Part shown: positions 36,725 to 46,029 of the stretch, piece by piece
How the letters are laid out: each line of letters starts with the position of its first letter
Numbering within the stretch: position 1 is the first letter of the stretch
NCBI RefSeq assembly: GCF_029906645.1
Contig: NZ_JARYGZ010000001.1
Coordinates: 925,208-989,207 of the forward strand
Reading direction: 5' to 3'
Origin: Sphingomonas oryzagri
Lineage (GTDB): Bacteria; Pseudomonadota; Alphaproteobacteria; Sphingomonadales; Sphingomonadaceae
DNA: 64,000 bases
Program-made: the position numbers and the translations under genes
The notes under the pieces: model-generated
Seen by the model: the letters and a program-made list of their open reading frames with translations, nothing else
What the model was told of the DNA's origin: nothing
The model's database searches: none

Positions 36725-37321
36725 ATGGAGAGATTTTGGCGCGGCCTTTCGAGGATAATCCTCGTTTTGGGCGGATTGATCGGCATCGTCGCGCTCGCGG
36801 GGGGCGCACAGGGCAGTCCCATCGTCTACGTCTTTGTGTTTTCGTTTCCGCTGATAGCGTTCGCCTGCGTGTTCATTCACGAGGCGGGGCACGCGATTGC
36901 CGGTTTAGCTACGGGGGGCCGGGTAACGAGTTTTCTTGTGGTGCCTTTTGAAATCCGTTTTCGTCCAACCTCGTTTAGATTGAGAGGAAAGGCGGAGAGC
37001 GGCGACATCGGCGGCAAGGTCAAGCTCGACTACGCTGGGCTTCCCCGATCTCGTCGCAGCATTTTCATCATGGTCGGCGGAGGCCCGGCGGCCAATCTTC
37101 TTGTCGGTATTCCGCTGCTGTTTTGGGTGGCACATTCCAGTGCTTCCGGACTTGCCCAAGGGATAGCTGCGTCCGTCAGTTGGGCGTCGATTGCAATGGG
37201 TCTCGGAAATCTCTGCCCTTACCGTCGTGGGAGGCACGCCACAGACGGCTTGCAGTTATGGCTTTTGGCACGAACGCGTGACTTGAGCGAAAGCCCGGCC
37301 TCCCCTAAATCCGCCGAATGA
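36725..37321 (+). CDS. Small M50-like (site-2 protease fold) membrane protein
   Basis: A 198-residue membrane protein with an N-terminal helix ([17 protein letters not shown]) and a second helix carrying the zinc motif HEAGH at residues 52-56 ([17 protein letters not shown]). [19 protein letters not shown] follows; the G-x-x-x-N segment is usual in M50 peptidases. A late Asp-Gly occurs in [11 protein letters not shown], where M50 enzymes have their third zinc ligand. It has no PDZ domain. Base composition is visibly less GC-rich than its neighbours. The stop overlaps the alaS start by 4 nt. Function unknown. Confidence 0.78.
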   Translation: MERFWRGLSRIILVLGGLIGIVALAGGAQGSPIVYVFVFSFPLIAFACVFIHEAGHAIAGLATGGRVTSFLVVPFEIRFRPTSFRLRGKAESGDIGGKVKLDYAGLPRSRRSIFIMVGGGPAANLLVGIPLLFWVAHSSASGLAQGIAASVSWASIAMGLGNLCPYRRGRHATDGLQLWLLARTRDLSESPASPKSAE

Positions 37322-39981
37322 CATCGACCAACGACATCCGCCGCTCCTTCCTCGACTATTTCGGAGGTCAGGGGCACCAGATCGTTCCCTCGGCGCCGCT
37401 GGTGCCGCACAACGATCCGACGCTGATGTTCGTCAACGCCGGCATGGTGCCGTTCAAGAACGTATTCACGGGCCTCGAGACGCGCTCCTACAACCGCGCC
37501 ACCTCCAGCCAGAAGTGCGTGCGCGCCGGCGGCAAGCACAACGATCTCGACAATGTCGGCTACACCGCGCGGCACCACACCTTCTTCGAGATGCTCGGCA
37601 ACTTCTCCTTCGGCGATTATTTCAAGGAGCAGGCGATCACCCACGCCTGGACCCTGCTGACGAAGGAATGGGGCATCCCGGCGGACAGGCTGACCGCCAC
37701 TGTCTATCATACCGACGACGAGGCCTTCGATCTCTGGAAGAAGATCGCCGGGCTTCCCGAAAGCCGCATCATCCGCATCCCCACCAAGGACAATTTCTGG
37801 GCGATGGGCGACAACGGGCCGTGCGGGCCGTGCTCGGAGATCTTCTACGATCATGGCGATCACATCTGGGGCGGCCCTCCGGGTTCGCCGGAGGAGGATG
37901 GCGATCGCTTCGTCGAGATCTGGAACCTCGTCTTCATGCAGTTCGAGCAGCAGGCGAACGAGATCGTCGGCGAGCTGCCCAAGAAGTCGATCGACACCGG
38001 CATGGGGATCGAGCGCGTCGCCGCCGTGCTCCAGGGCGTCACCGACAATTATGACACGGACACGTTCAAGGCGCTGATCGCCGCCTCCTGCGCGCTCACC
38101 CGCACCGATGCGGAGGGCGACCGCCGCGCCAGCCATCGCGTGATCGCGGACCATCTGCGCTCGTCCTGCTTCCTGGTGGCGGACGGCGTGCTGCCCGCCA
38201 ACGAGGGCCGCGGCTACGTGCTGCGCCGGATCATGCGCCGCGCGATGCGCCACGCCCACCTGCTGGGCGCCGCCGAGCCGCTGATGCACAAGCTCGTCCC
38301 CGCTCTCGTCACCGAGATGGGCGCGGCCTATCCCGAGCTCGCGCGTGCGCAGCCGTTGATCGAGGAGACGCTGAAGCTGGAGGAGACCCGCTTCCGCCAG
38401 ACGCTCGCCAACGGGCTTCGTTTGCTCGACGAGGCGACGGCGGGGATGGGCGAGGGCGATACGCTGCCCGGCGCCACCGCGTTCAAGCTCTACGACACGT
38501 TCGGCTTCCCCTACGATCTCACCGAGGACGCGCTGCGGGGCCAGAACATGGCCGTCGACCGCGCCGGCTTCGACGCCGCCATGGCCGAGCAGAAGGCCGC
38601 CGCCCGCGCCGCCTGGAAGGGTTCGGGCGAGACGGCCGCGCAGGAGATCTGGTTCGACATCGCCGAGGAACTGGGCGGCACCGAATTCACCGGCTACGCC
38701 GCCACCGAGGGCGAGGGTACCGTCGTCGCCATCGTCCGTGACGGCGCGCGCGTGAACGCCGCGATCACCGGCGATGAGGTGACGATCCTCACCAACCAGA
38801 CGCCTTTCTACGCCGAGAGCGGCGGACAGGTCGGCGATGTCGGCATCATCACCGGCGAGGCCGGGTTCGAGGCGGAGGTGACCGACACCTCCAAGCCGCT
38901 CGGCCGCCTCCACGCGCACAAGGCGGTGATCGAGGGCGGTGAGGTGAAGGTGGGCGATGCCGTGTCGCTCAAGGTGGATGTCGAGCATCGCAACGAGGTG
39001 CGCGCCAACCACTCGGCCACGCACCTGCTCCACGCGGCGCTGCGCAACACGCTGGGCAAGCATGTCAGCCAGAAGGGCAGCATGGTCGCCGCCGAGCGGC
39101 TGCGCTTCGACTTCGCCCACCCCAAGGCGATGACGCCGCAGGAGGTCGCGCTGGTCGAGGCCGAGGTGAACCGCCATGTCCGCGAGAACGGATCGGTCGG
39201 CACGCGGCTGATGACGCCTGACGACGCGATCGCGGCGGGCGCGATGGCGCTGTTCGGCGAGAAATATGGCGACGAGGTGCGCGTGCTTTCGATGGGCAAG
39301 GTCGGCGACGGCACCTATTCGGTCGAGTTGTGCGGCGGCACGCATGTGAACGCGACGGGCGACATCGCCTTGTTCAAGATCGTCTCAGAGAGCGCGGTGT
39401 CGAGCGGCGTGCGACGCATCGAGGCGCTGACCGGCGAGGCGGCGCGCGTGTGGCTGACCGGGCGCGAGGACAGCCTCAAGGAAGTCGCGGCGGCGCTCAA
39501 GGCCTCGCCCGACGAGGTGCCGGCGCGCGTGATCTCGCTGATCGACGAGCGCAAGCGGCTGGAACGCGAACTGGCCGAGGCGAAAAAGGCGCTGGCGCTG
39601 GGCGGCGGCGGTGCCGGCAAGGCCGAGACGGCGGTGGAGCAGGTGGCGGGCCACGGCTTCATCGGCCAGGTGATCGAGGGGCTGGACCCGAAGGGCCTGC
39701 GCGGGCTGGTCGACGAGGCCAAGCAGAAGCTCGGATCGGGCGTGGCGGTGCTGGTCGCGGTCAATGAGGGCCGCGGATCGGTCGCGGTCGGCGTGACGGA
39801 CGACCTCAAGGGCGCGGTGAGCGCGGTCGATCTGGTGAAGGCGGCGGTGACGGCGCTCGGCGGCCAGGGCGGCGGCGGGCGGCCCGACATGGCGCAGGGC
39901 GGCGGGCCGGATGGCGGTCAGGCGGCCGAGGCGGTCGCGGCGGTGAAGGCGGCGCTGGAAGGGGTGAAGGCGGCGGCTTGA
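37318..39981 (+). CDS. alaS: Alanyl-tRNA synthetase
   Basis: Class II synthetase for alanine. The 887-residue protein begins [20 protein letters not shown]. The aminoacylation core has [13 protein letters not shown] and [17 protein letters not shown]. The editing domain zinc ligands are seen in [13 protein letters not shown] (about residue 562) and [12 protein letters not shown] (about 671), and a Gly-rich C-Ala domain ends the protein. The ATG overlaps the M50-like gene by 4 nt, an unusual upstream neighbour; recA is nearby, as often seen in bacteria. Confidence 0.98.
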   Translation: MTSTNDIRRSFLDYFGGQGHQIVPSAPLVPHNDPTLMFVNAGMVPFKNVFTGLETRSYNRATSSQKCVRAGGKHNDLDNVGYTARHHTFFEMLGNFSFGDYFKEQAITHAWTLLTKEWGIPADRLTATVYHTDDEAFDLWKKIAGLPESRIIRIPTKDNFWAMGDNGPCGPCSEIFYDHGDHIWGGPPGSPEEDGDRFVEIWNLVFMQFEQQANEIVGELPKKSIDTGMGIERVAAVLQGVTDNYDTDTFKALIAASCALTRTDAEGDRRASHRVIADHLRSSCFLVADGVLPANEGRGYVLRRIMRRAMRHAHLLGAAEPLMHKLVPALVTEMGAAYPELARAQPLIEETLKLEETRFRQTLANGLRLLDEATAGMGEGDTLPGATAFKLYDTFGFPYDLTEDALRGQNMAVDRAGFDAAMAEQKAAARAAWKGSGETAAQEIWFDIAEELGGTEFTGYAATEGEGTVVAIVRDGARVNAAITGDEVTILTNQTPFYAESGGQVGDVGIITGEAGFEAEVTDTSKPLGRLHAHKAVIEGGEVKVGDAVSLKVDVEHRNEVRANHSATHLLHAALRNTLGKHVSQKGSMVAAERLRFDFAHPKAMTPQEVALVEAEVNRHVRENGSVGTRLMTPDDAIAAGAMALFGEKYGDEVRVLSMGKVGDGTYSVELCGGTHVNATGDIALFKIVSESAVSSGVRRIEALTGEAARVWLTGREDSLKEVAAALKASPDEVPARVISLIDERKRLERELAEAKKALALGGGGAGKAETAVEQVAGHGFIGQVIEGLDPKGLRGLVDEAKQKLGSGVAVLVAVNEGRGSVAVGVTDDLKGAVSAVDLVKAAVTALGGQGGGGRPDMAQGGGPDGGQAAEAVAAVKAALEGVKAAA

Positions 39982-40433
39982 CCGACCAAGTCTGGCTCAG
40001 CGCATATCAGAAACCTTACGATTGGAGGCCTGCCGTCAAGGCGTGGTCGTCCGGCGCGGGCGATGTCGCGGCCAAGGAACTGTGGGGCAATCTTTACCAT
40101 CAAGGTTCGATTGGATCGGCGTCACTCGCAGCGGCGCCGGATCTGGTTCGCCTCCTGAGCGATCTGGAGCGGCCCGATTGGAGCGCTTATGCATTGCTCG
40201 CTTCGATCGAGCAAGGTCGTGCGGATGGAGCGTTGCCGCCAGAACTTGAAAGCGCTTACCAAGCGGCTTGGGCTGATCTTGTTTCGCTCGCGTTTCGCGA
40301 CTTGCGAGAAGCCAGCGATGACTTGCTCGTCAGGAGCATTCTGGCTGTTATCGCCCATGCGAAGGGGCAGCGTTCGTTGGCGGCGCTGGCGCTTTGTACG
40401 GAAGACGAGCGGCGAGAGATGCTCGCCGGATAG
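39978..40433 (+). CDS. Hypothetical protein, possible HEAT-like immunity type
   Basis: A 151-residue protein with a TTG start overlapping the alaS stop by 4 nt; there is no nearby ATG. The sequence [29 protein letters not shown] resembles short HEAT-like proteins that accompany polymorphic toxins, but no toxin gene is adjacent, so this is only a suggestion. The rest is helical ([27 protein letters not shown]). Base composition is less GC-rich than alaS, hinting at transfer. Confidence 0.65.
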   Translation: MTDQVWLSAYQKPYDWRPAVKAWSSGAGDVAAKELWGNLYHQGSIGSASLAAAPDLVRLLSDLERPDWSAYALLASIEQGRADGALPPELESAYQAAWADLVSLAFRDLREASDDLLVRSILAVIAHAKGQRSLAALALCTEDERREMLAG

Positions 40434-40465
40434 GCTCAGATTTGCGGTAGCTGACAAACCTGCCT

Positions 40466-40548
40466 CCGTTCGCACTGAGCGTAGTCGAAGTGCGGGCTTC
40501 ATGCGCGGCGCTTGCGGCCCGTCCTTCGACTTCGCTCAGGACGAACGG
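40466..40548. repeat. About 83-bp palindromic repeat, copy 2
   Basis: Left end CCGTTCGCACTGAGCGTAGT, right end CTTCGCTCAGGACGAACGG. The arms are imperfect inverses, and the centre GCTTGCGGCCCGT is shared with copy 1 at 35349-35431 (there GTCTGCGGCCCGT). Confidence 0.85.
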
Positions 40549-40579
40549 GGTGCATGAGGCGCAGTCGCTGAACTTTCTC

Positions 40580-40713
40580 ATCCTTCCCCGCCATGGGGAG
40601 GTGGCGCCGAAGGTGACGGAGGGGGAGGGGGCGATGCGCTCTCCGATAGAACGCCGCCGTCCGCCCCCTCCACCACCCTGCGGGTGGTCCCCCTCCCCCT
40701 GGCGGGGGAGGAT
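40580..40713. repeat. About 134-bp GC-rich palindrome beside the antiporter gene
   Basis: ATCCTTCCCCGCCATGGGGA at the left mirrors CCCCTGGCGGGGGAGGAT at the right; inside are smaller inverted runs such as CCACCCTGCGGGTGG. With the neighbouring 40466-40548 repeat it fills the whole 288-nt gap between two convergent genes, where it may also terminate transcription. Confidence 0.75.
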
Positions 40714-40721
40714 TTGGGCGG

Positions 40722-42494
40722 TCACACCTCGCCCATCCTTCTGCCGCGCTCCTTCGGCGCCTCGCTCATTCCGCCCATCTCCATGATCTCCGCCCTTTGC
40801 TCCGCGCGCTTGTCGTGGATCGAGGCGATCACCGGGCCGACGGCGACGCCGATCTCGGTCAGCACCGCTTCGGAGAGCTGGAAACTCGATTCCAGCTGCT
40901 CGGGCACCGCGTCGGTGGCGCCGGCGCGGTAGAGCTGGGCGGCGTTGCCCGCGTCGCGGGCACGCACGATGATGGGGAGGTCGGGATGATCGCCCCGGAT
41001 GCGGCGGGTGAGGCGCAGCTGCGCGACCGGATCGTCCATCGTCAGCACCACCGCCGCGGCTTCGCCGAGATGCAGCCGGTCGATCATCTCCGGCCGGCTG
41101 GCGTCGCCGAACAGGACGGAGAAACCCTGCGCGCGGGCGCGGGAGACCACGTCCACGTCGGTCTCCACGGCCAGATAGGGCCGGTCGTGCGCTTTCAGCA
41201 TCTCCGCCACCAGCCGCCCGACGCGGCCGAAGCCGATCACCAGCACGCGGGGCTGGCCGGAGGGGGCGGGCGCATCCTCCGCCTGCTTGGTGCTGCGCCG
41301 CTCGACGCGCTTCGCCACGTCCTGCCCGGCACGCGCGAGCAGCGGCGTGATGGTGAGGCCGATCGCCGTCACCGTCTGCCAGAAGGCGGCGGTCTCGGGC
41401 AGTACCAGTCCGGCCGCCTGCGCGGTGCCGAGAACGATCAGCGTGGTCTCGGAGGGGCTGGCCATCAACAGCCCGGTCTCCGCCGCCACGCCCGGCCGCG
41501 CGCCGGAGAGACGGAGCAGCACTGCCGTCACCACCGACTTGGCGATGACGATTCCTACCACGGCGAGCAGCAAGGATGCCCAATTCTCACCGATCGCGGC
41601 GAGATCGATGCTCATCCCCACCGTGATCAGGAACACGCCGAGCGCGAGGCCGCGGAACGGCGCCGTGATCACCTCCACCTCGGTATGATATTCGGTCTCG
41701 GCGATCAGCAAGCCGGCGAGCAGCGCGCCGACGATCGGCGACAGGCCGGCCGACGCGGTCGCGATCGAGGCGAGGATCACGACGAGCAGGCTGATCGCCA
41801 GGAACAGCTCCGGGTTCTTCGCCCGCGCGGCTTGCGCGAACAGCGGCGGCAGGAGGAAACGGCCGGCTACCAGCAGGATCGCCACGGTGATCCCGCCCGT
41901 CAGCAGGGTCTGCCCGAGTTCCGCCCAGCCGCCGCCCGCCGTCGGCCCCATCGCGGAGAGCGCGAAGATGATCGGCACGAGCGCCAGATCCTCGAACAGC
42001 AGCATCGCGAAGGCCGAGGAACCGACCGGCCCGCTCGTTCCCACCATGGGCAGCACCAGTGCGGTGGAGGACAGCGCCAGCGCGAGGCCGAGGCCGAGCG
42101 AGCCGGACCAATCCTCTCCGATCAGCATCAGCGTGCCGCCGATCACGCCCGCGCTCAGCAACAGTTCGGCAGCGCCGACGCCGAACACCTTGGCGCGCAT
42201 CTGCCACAGCCGCTTGAACGACAGTTCCAGCCCGATCGCGAACAGCAGCAGGATGATGCCGAACTCCGCGAACGGCTCGATCGCGTGCGGATCGCTGATC
42301 GTGACGTGGTACAGGCCCGGCCAGTGCGGCACGAAGCGCCCCAGCCCATGCGGCCCGAGCGCAAGGCCGACGAGGATGAAGCCGATCACCGGGTTCACCT
42401 TGAAGCGCGCGAAGGCCGGGATCACGATGCCCGCCGCGCCGAGGATCACGAGCGCGTCCGAGAAGCCGGTGGAGGTGGGGGAGAAGCCTGCCAT
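40722..42494 (-). CDS. Kef/YbaL-type monovalent cation:proton antiporter
   Basis: A 590-residue CPA2 antiporter. The N-terminal membrane domain has a dozen or more helices, including ARFKVNPVIGFILVGLALGPHGLG and LLLFAIGLELSFKRLW. The FLFEDLALVPI-like FAMLLFEDLALVPIIFAL carries the conserved acidic pair. A C-terminal RCK/TrkA-N domain has the Rossmann GFGRVGRLVAEML and VLFGDASRPEMIDRL. It probably exports K+ or Na+ in exchange for protons, gated by nucleotide. The layout matches YbaL/KefB. It ends in an acidic/basic tail EAPKERGRRMGEV. Confidence 0.92.
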   Translation of the reverse strand: MAGFSPTSTGFSDALVILGAAGIVIPAFARFKVNPVIGFILVGLALGPHGLGRFVPHWPGLYHVTISDPHAIEPFAEFGIILLLFAIGLELSFKRLWQMRAKVFGVGAAELLLSAGVIGGTLMLIGEDWSGSLGLGLALALSSTALVLPMVGTSGPVGSSAFAMLLFEDLALVPIIFALSAMGPTAGGGWAELGQTLLTGGITVAILLVAGRFLLPPLFAQAARAKNPELFLAISLLVVILASIATASAGLSPIVGALLAGLLIAETEYHTEVEVITAPFRGLALGVFLITVGMSIDLAAIGENWASLLLAVVGIVIAKSVVTAVLLRLSGARPGVAAETGLLMASPSETTLIVLGTAQAAGLVLPETAAFWQTVTAIGLTITPLLARAGQDVAKRVERRSTKQAEDAPAPSGQPRVLVIGFGRVGRLVAEMLKAHDRPYLAVETDVDVVSRARAQGFSVLFGDASRPEMIDRLHLGEAAAVVLTMDDPVAQLRLTRRIRGDHPDLPIIVRARDAGNAAQLYRAGATDAVPEQLESSFQLSEAVLTEIGVAVGPVIASIHDKRAEQRAEIMEMGGMSEAPKERGRRMGEV

Positions 42495-42535
42495 GCGGGC
42501 ATCATTGCAGATCGGTAACGTCGAAGGCCAATGAA

Positions 42536-42573
42536 AAGGGGCGGCGGAGCCGTGTCGCTCCGCCGCCCCTTTC
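42536..42573 (-). terminator. Rho-independent terminator of icd (bidirectional shape)
   Basis: A perfect 16-bp stem (42536-42551 with 42558-42573) with loop CGTGTC; on the minus strand the stem is GC-rich and ends in TTTTC. It lies 19 nt after the icd stop codon. Confidence 0.9.
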
Positions 42574-42592
42574 AATCTGTTGCTCGGAGAGA

Positions 42593-43813
42593 TCAGGCCC
42601 AGGTGGCCATTTCCTTCTCGAGGTTGACGCGGATCGCGTCGAAGAACTGCTCGGTGGTCATCCAGTTCTGGTCCGGCCCGACGAGGATCGCGAGATCCTT
42701 GGTCATCTGGCCGCCCTGCACGGTGTCGATGCAGACCTTCTCCAGCGTCTCGGCGAAGCGGGTGACGTCCGGCGTGTTGTCGAACTTGCCGCGGAAGGCG
42801 AGGCCCTGCGTCCAGGCGAAGATCGAGGCGATCGGGTTGGTCGAGGTCGACTTGCCCTGCTGGTGCATGCGGTAGTGGCGCGTGACGGTGCCGTGCGCCG
42901 CCTCGGCCTCGATCGTCTTGCCGTCCGGCGTCATCAGCACCGAGGTCATCAGGCCGAGCGAGCCGAAGCCCTGCGCCACCTGATCCGACTGCACGTCGCC
43001 GTCGTAATTCTTGCAGGCCCAGACGAACTTGCCGCTCCACTTGAGCGCGGAGGCGACCATGTCATCGATCAGGCGATGCTCGTAGACGATGCCGGCGGCC
43101 TGGAACTGATCCTTGAACTCGGTCTCGAACACCTCCGCGAACAGATCCTTGAAGCGGCCGTCATAGGCCTTGAGGATGGTGTTCTTGGTGGAGAGATAGA
43201 GCGGCCAGTTGCGGCCCAGCGCGTAATTCATGCTGGCGCGGCCGAAATCGCGGATCGATTCGTCCAGGTTGTACATGCCCATCGCGACGCCCGAGGCGGG
43301 GAAATCGAACACGTCATGTTCGATCACGTCGCCATTCTCGCCTTCCCACTTCATGGTGAGCTTGCCCTTGCCGGGCACGCGGAAGTCGGTTGCGCGATAC
43401 TGGTCGCCGAAGGCGTGGCGGCCGACGACGATCGGATCGGTCCAGCCGGGGATCAGGCGGGGAACGTTCTTCATCACGATCGGCTCGCGGAAGATGGTGC
43501 CGCCCAGGATGTTGCGGATCGTGCCGTTGGGCGACTTCCACATCTTCTTCAGGCCGAATTCCTCGACGCGCGCCTCGTCGGGCGTGATCGTGGCGCACTT
43601 CACGCCGACGCCGTACTTCTGGATCGCCTTGGCGGAATCGATCGTCACCTGATCGTCGGTCTGATCGCGATACTCGATACCGAGATCGTAATAGTCGAGA
43701 TCGATCTCGAGATAGGGCTTGATCAGGCGCTCGCGGATCCATTCCCAGATGATGCGGGTCATCTCGTCGCCGTCGATTTCGACGACCGGGGTCTTCACCT
43801 TGATCTTGGCCAT
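42593..43813 (-). CDS. icd: NADP-dependent isocitrate dehydrogenase
   Basis: TCA-cycle enzyme, monomer of the homodimeric eukaryote-like class. The 406-residue protein starts [20 protein letters not shown]. Substrate-binding [19 protein letters not shown] (about residues 94-112) and the metal/NADP region [11 protein letters not shown]-like [20 protein letters not shown] are present, and [11 protein letters not shown] binds the coenzyme. The start at 43813 is the family start; the frame is open to 43846. It is transcribed from a promoter shared back-to-back with psd and ends at a strong terminator. Confidence 0.97.
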   Translation of the reverse strand: MAKIKVKTPVVEIDGDEMTRIIWEWIRERLIKPYLEIDLDYYDLGIEYRDQTDDQVTIDSAKAIQKYGVGVKCATITPDEARVEEFGLKKMWKSPNGTIRNILGGTIFREPIVMKNVPRLIPGWTDPIVVGRHAFGDQYRATDFRVPGKGKLTMKWEGENGDVIEHDVFDFPASGVAMGMYNLDESIRDFGRASMNYALGRNWPLYLSTKNTILKAYDGRFKDLFAEVFETEFKDQFQAAGIVYEHRLIDDMVASALKWSGKFVWACKNYDGDVQSDQVAQGFGSLGLMTSVLMTPDGKTIEAEAAHGTVTRHYRMHQQGKSTSTNPIASIFAWTQGLAFRGKFDNTPDVTRFAETLEKVCIDTVQGGQMTKDLAILVGPDQNWMTTEQFFDAIRVNLEKEMATWA

Positions 43814-43867
43814 GCGGGCGCTCCGTAGCTTGGGCCGGCAGGACACCGGCGCGAGGGGTCGGGAGGC

Positions 43868-43924
43868 GCTTAGGACGCGATGCGTTGCGGATCAACCGTG
43901 ACAGCGGGTTCGGCAACGCTTAGA
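43868..43924. promoter_or_regulatory. Divergent icd/psd promoters
   Basis: For icd (minus): -35 TTGATC at 43890-43895 and -10 CTAAGC at 43868-43873, spacer 16. For psd (plus): -10-like CTTAGA at 43919-43924, with a weak GTGACA at 43898-43903. The psd -10 ends 8 nt before its ATG, which would give a leaderless or nearly leaderless mRNA. Confidence 0.5.
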
Positions 43925-43932
43925 CACAGGCG

Positions 43933-44667
43933 ATGACATCGCTCGAAAAGCCCGATCTCGGCACCAGCACCGTGCGCTGGCGCTGGCCCTCCGTCCATCC
44001 CGAAGGCTACAAGTTCGCGGCTATCGCGGCGCTGGTTAGCCTTGCCCTGTTCATCTTCGTGGCCGAATGGCTGGGCTGGATCGGGGTGATCATCACGATC
44101 TGGATCCTCGCCTTCTTCCGCGATCCGATCCGTACCACGCCGAAGGATCCGAAGATGATCGTGGCGCCGGCCGACGGGCTGGTGACGATGATCGCGAACG
44201 TCCCGCCGCCGCGCGAGCTGGTGGGCGAGGGCGGCCTCGGCACCGAGCCGGTGACCCGCGTGTCGATCTTCATGTCGGTGTTCGACGTCCACATCAACCG
44301 GTCGCCGATCGCCGGCACGATCAGCCGCGTGGTCTATATCTCGGGCAAGTTCCTCAGCGCCGATCTCGACAAGGCGAGCGAGGAGAACGAGCGCCAGCAC
44401 ATCCTGGTCGAGGGCAAGGACGGGATGCGCATCGGCTTCACCCAGATCGCCGGCCTCGTCGCGCGGCGCATCGTGCCGTTCGTGAAGCCCGGCGACATCA
44501 TCGCCGGCGGCCAGCGTGTCGGCCTGATCCGCTTCGGCAGCCGCGTGGACGTCTATCTGCCCGCCGGCACCGGCGCGCAGGTGCTGCTCGGCCAGCGGAC
44601 GATCGCGGGCGAGACGGTGCTCGCCGTCGCCGGCCGCGACGAGCGGATCGACGGCATCGCGCAGTGA
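43933..44667 (+). CDS. psd: Phosphatidylserine decarboxylase proenzyme
   Basis: Makes phosphatidylethanolamine. The 244-residue short (archaeal/alphaproteobacterial) form starts with one or two N-terminal membrane helices ([20 protein letters not shown] and [13 protein letters not shown]). The catalytic core has [29 protein letters not shown] and the self-cleavage region [12 protein letters not shown], where Ser becomes the pyruvoyl group. The next gene, pssA, makes its substrate; the 56-nt gap implies one operon. Confidence 0.94.
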   Translation: MTSLEKPDLGTSTVRWRWPSVHPEGYKFAAIAALVSLALFIFVAEWLGWIGVIITIWILAFFRDPIRTTPKDPKMIVAPADGLVTMIANVPPPRELVGEGGLGTEPVTRVSIFMSVFDVHINRSPIAGTISRVVYISGKFLSADLDKASEENERQHILVEGKDGMRIGFTQIAGLVARRIVPFVKPGDIIAGGQRVGLIRFGSRVDVYLPAGTGAQVLLGQRTIAGETVLAVAGRDERIDGIAQ

Positions 44668-44723
44668 CGCAGCGTTCGCCCTCCTTCGCGCCTCTGCCGC
44701 TTCGGCCGGCGGGGACCTGAGCC

Positions 44724-45578
44724 ATGGCGCTCCCGTCCCGATTCCGCGATCGGCCGCGCCGTGGCATCCCGCTGCGCGCGGTGGCACCCAATGCGGTGAC
44801 CGCGCTGGCGCTGTGCTTCGGCTTGTCGGCCGTGCGCTTCGCGATCGGCGCGGCCTACAATGCCGATCCCAACGGATGGTCCAAGGCGGTTCTGTGCATC
44901 ATCGTGGCTGGTGTGCTCGACGGTCTCGACGGTCGCATCGCGCGCCTGCTCAAGGGTGAGAGCCGCTTCGGGGCGGAACTCGATTCGTTGTCAGACGCCA
45001 TCGCGTTCGGCGTCTCGCCGGCGGTCGTGCTCTATCTCTGGTCGCTGCAATATATGCCGCAGTTCGGCTGGACGATCGCACTCAGCCTCGCGGTTTGCTG
45101 CGCCTTCCGCCTCGCGCGCTTCAATTCCCAGATCGACGCGACCGAGCAGCCGCGCAAGGCCGCCGGATTCCTCACCGGCATTCCGGCGCCTGCCGGGGCC
45201 TATGCCGCCTTCGTGCCGATCTATCTGTGGCTCGCCGCCAACGACGCCGGGCTGACGTCGACAGCGACCGTCCTGCGTTCCACCTATGTGGTCGTGCCCT
45301 GGACGATCCTGGTGGCGCTGCTCATGGTGTCGAGCGTGGCGACCTACAGCTGGTATTCGCTGCGCCTGCGCCGTCACGTCCGTTTCGAGGCGCTTCTCTT
45401 GATCGTGCTGGTGGGTGCCGCCGTGATCGGCGCGCCCTGGCCGACGCTCTCGATCGTGATCGTCGGCTACCTGTTGACGATCCCGTTCAGCGCGCGCTCC
45501 TATGCCCGGATCAGGCGGCAGCGCTCCACGGACGCGCGGCCGTCGCCGATGCCGCCTGCCAGCGACCTGCCGTCCTGA
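44724..45578 (+). CDS. pssA: CDP-diacylglycerol-serine O-phosphatidyltransferase
   Basis: Makes phosphatidylserine. The 284-residue polytopic membrane protein has a basic N-terminus (FRDRPRRGIPLRAVAPNAVTA) and the CDP-alcohol phosphotransferase signature D-G-x2-A-R-x8-G-x3-D-x3-D in the segment from DGLDGRIARLLKG through AELDSLSD (about residues 68-95). Several TM helices follow. It forms an operon with psd. Its 3' end overlaps, on the opposite strand, the last 68 nt of a small SOS-controlled gene. Confidence 0.95.
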   Translation: MALPSRFRDRPRRGIPLRAVAPNAVTALALCFGLSAVRFAIGAAYNADPNGWSKAVLCIIVAGVLDGLDGRIARLLKGESRFGAELDSLSDAIAFGVSPAVVLYLWSLQYMPQFGWTIALSLAVCCAFRLARFNSQIDATEQPRKAAGFLTGIPAPAGAYAAFVPIYLWLAANDAGLTSTATVLRSTYVVVPWTILVALLMVSSVATYSWYSLRLRRHVRFEALLLIVLVGAAVIGAPWPTLSIVIVGYLLTIPFSARSYARIRRQRSTDARPSPMPPASDLPS

Positions 45579-45735
45579 CGCGCACGGGGCGATGCGCAGG
45601 GCGCGGTGCCGGATCGATGGAGAGGCCCAGCGCCGCCATGATCTTGTCCTGATCCTGCATCAGCAGGAAGACCGTCAGACCGAGCGCACCGAAAGCCACC
45701 AGCGTGAAAGCGAGCGAAGCAAGAACGTGGACCAT
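45511..45735 (-). CDS. Small single-span membrane protein with SOS promoter
   Basis: A 74-residue protein. Residues about 4-26 (VLASLAFTLVAFGALGLTVF) form one membrane helix. LMQDQDKIMAALGLSID follows, then a basic, Pro/Arg/Ala-rich tail. GGGAGG lies exactly 7 nt before the ATG. Upstream on the same strand is a promoter with a perfect TTGACA and a LexA box between the -35 and -10. I recognise no family. SOS-induced small inner-membrane proteins elsewhere (SidA in Caulobacter, SulA functionally) block cell division, so a similar damage-checkpoint role is a reasonable inference, not shown. Its 3' end lies antisense to pssA. Confidence 0.75.
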   Translation of the reverse strand: MVHVLASLAFTLVAFGALGLTVFLLMQDQDKIMAALGLSIDPAPRPAHRPVRVRTAGRWQAASATAARPWSAAA

Positions 45736-45806
45736 GACATGACCTCCCAGATCTGAGGTTCCGCCCTTTCCCGAGGGTGCAGAACGACTTGCCGTGTTTC
45801 GCGTTC

Positions 45807-45835
45807 CGTATGTTCTCTATTTGTTCCGTTGTCAA
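45807..45835 (-). promoter_or_regulatory. SOS promoter (LexA box within -35/-10)
   Basis: On the minus strand: -35 TTGACA (45830-45835), 17-nt spacer, -10-like CATACG (45807-45812). A perfect GAAC-N7-GAAC LexA box (45812-45826, plus strand GTTC-N7-GTTC) fills the spacer. It points to the small membrane gene starting at 45735. Confidence 0.82.
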
Positions 45836-45909
45836 GCGGGGCTGTTTCCCGCGCGCCGTCGCCCGTGTTCGTCGCCTCGTCGCGGAATCGTCGAAAAGCG
45901 GCTTCCGGG

Positions 45910-45937
45910 TTGCATTGCGCGGCCCGTCCCGCTAAGG
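45910..45937 (+). promoter_or_regulatory. Putative rpsB promoter
   Basis: TTGCAT at 45910-45915 and CTAAGG at 45932-45937, spacer 16, match the -35/-10 pattern recurring in this window. The leader to the rpsB ATG would be about 85 nt; ribosomal protein S2 commonly controls its own leader, but I cannot show a structure here. Confidence 0.45.
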
Positions 45938-46029
45938 GGTCGCCCATCCCACACGCGGGGCGACATAGCCCGGTGCCGGCATGTGCTGGTTCCTGCCCCG
46001 CGGAGGTTCAACCGGAAGGAGATATCCCT

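Noticed and set aside
45736-46029. A further coding gene in the 294-nt region before rpsB
   Set aside because: The frames here lack a plausible start and family; the region is better explained by the SOS promoter and the rpsB promoter and leader.
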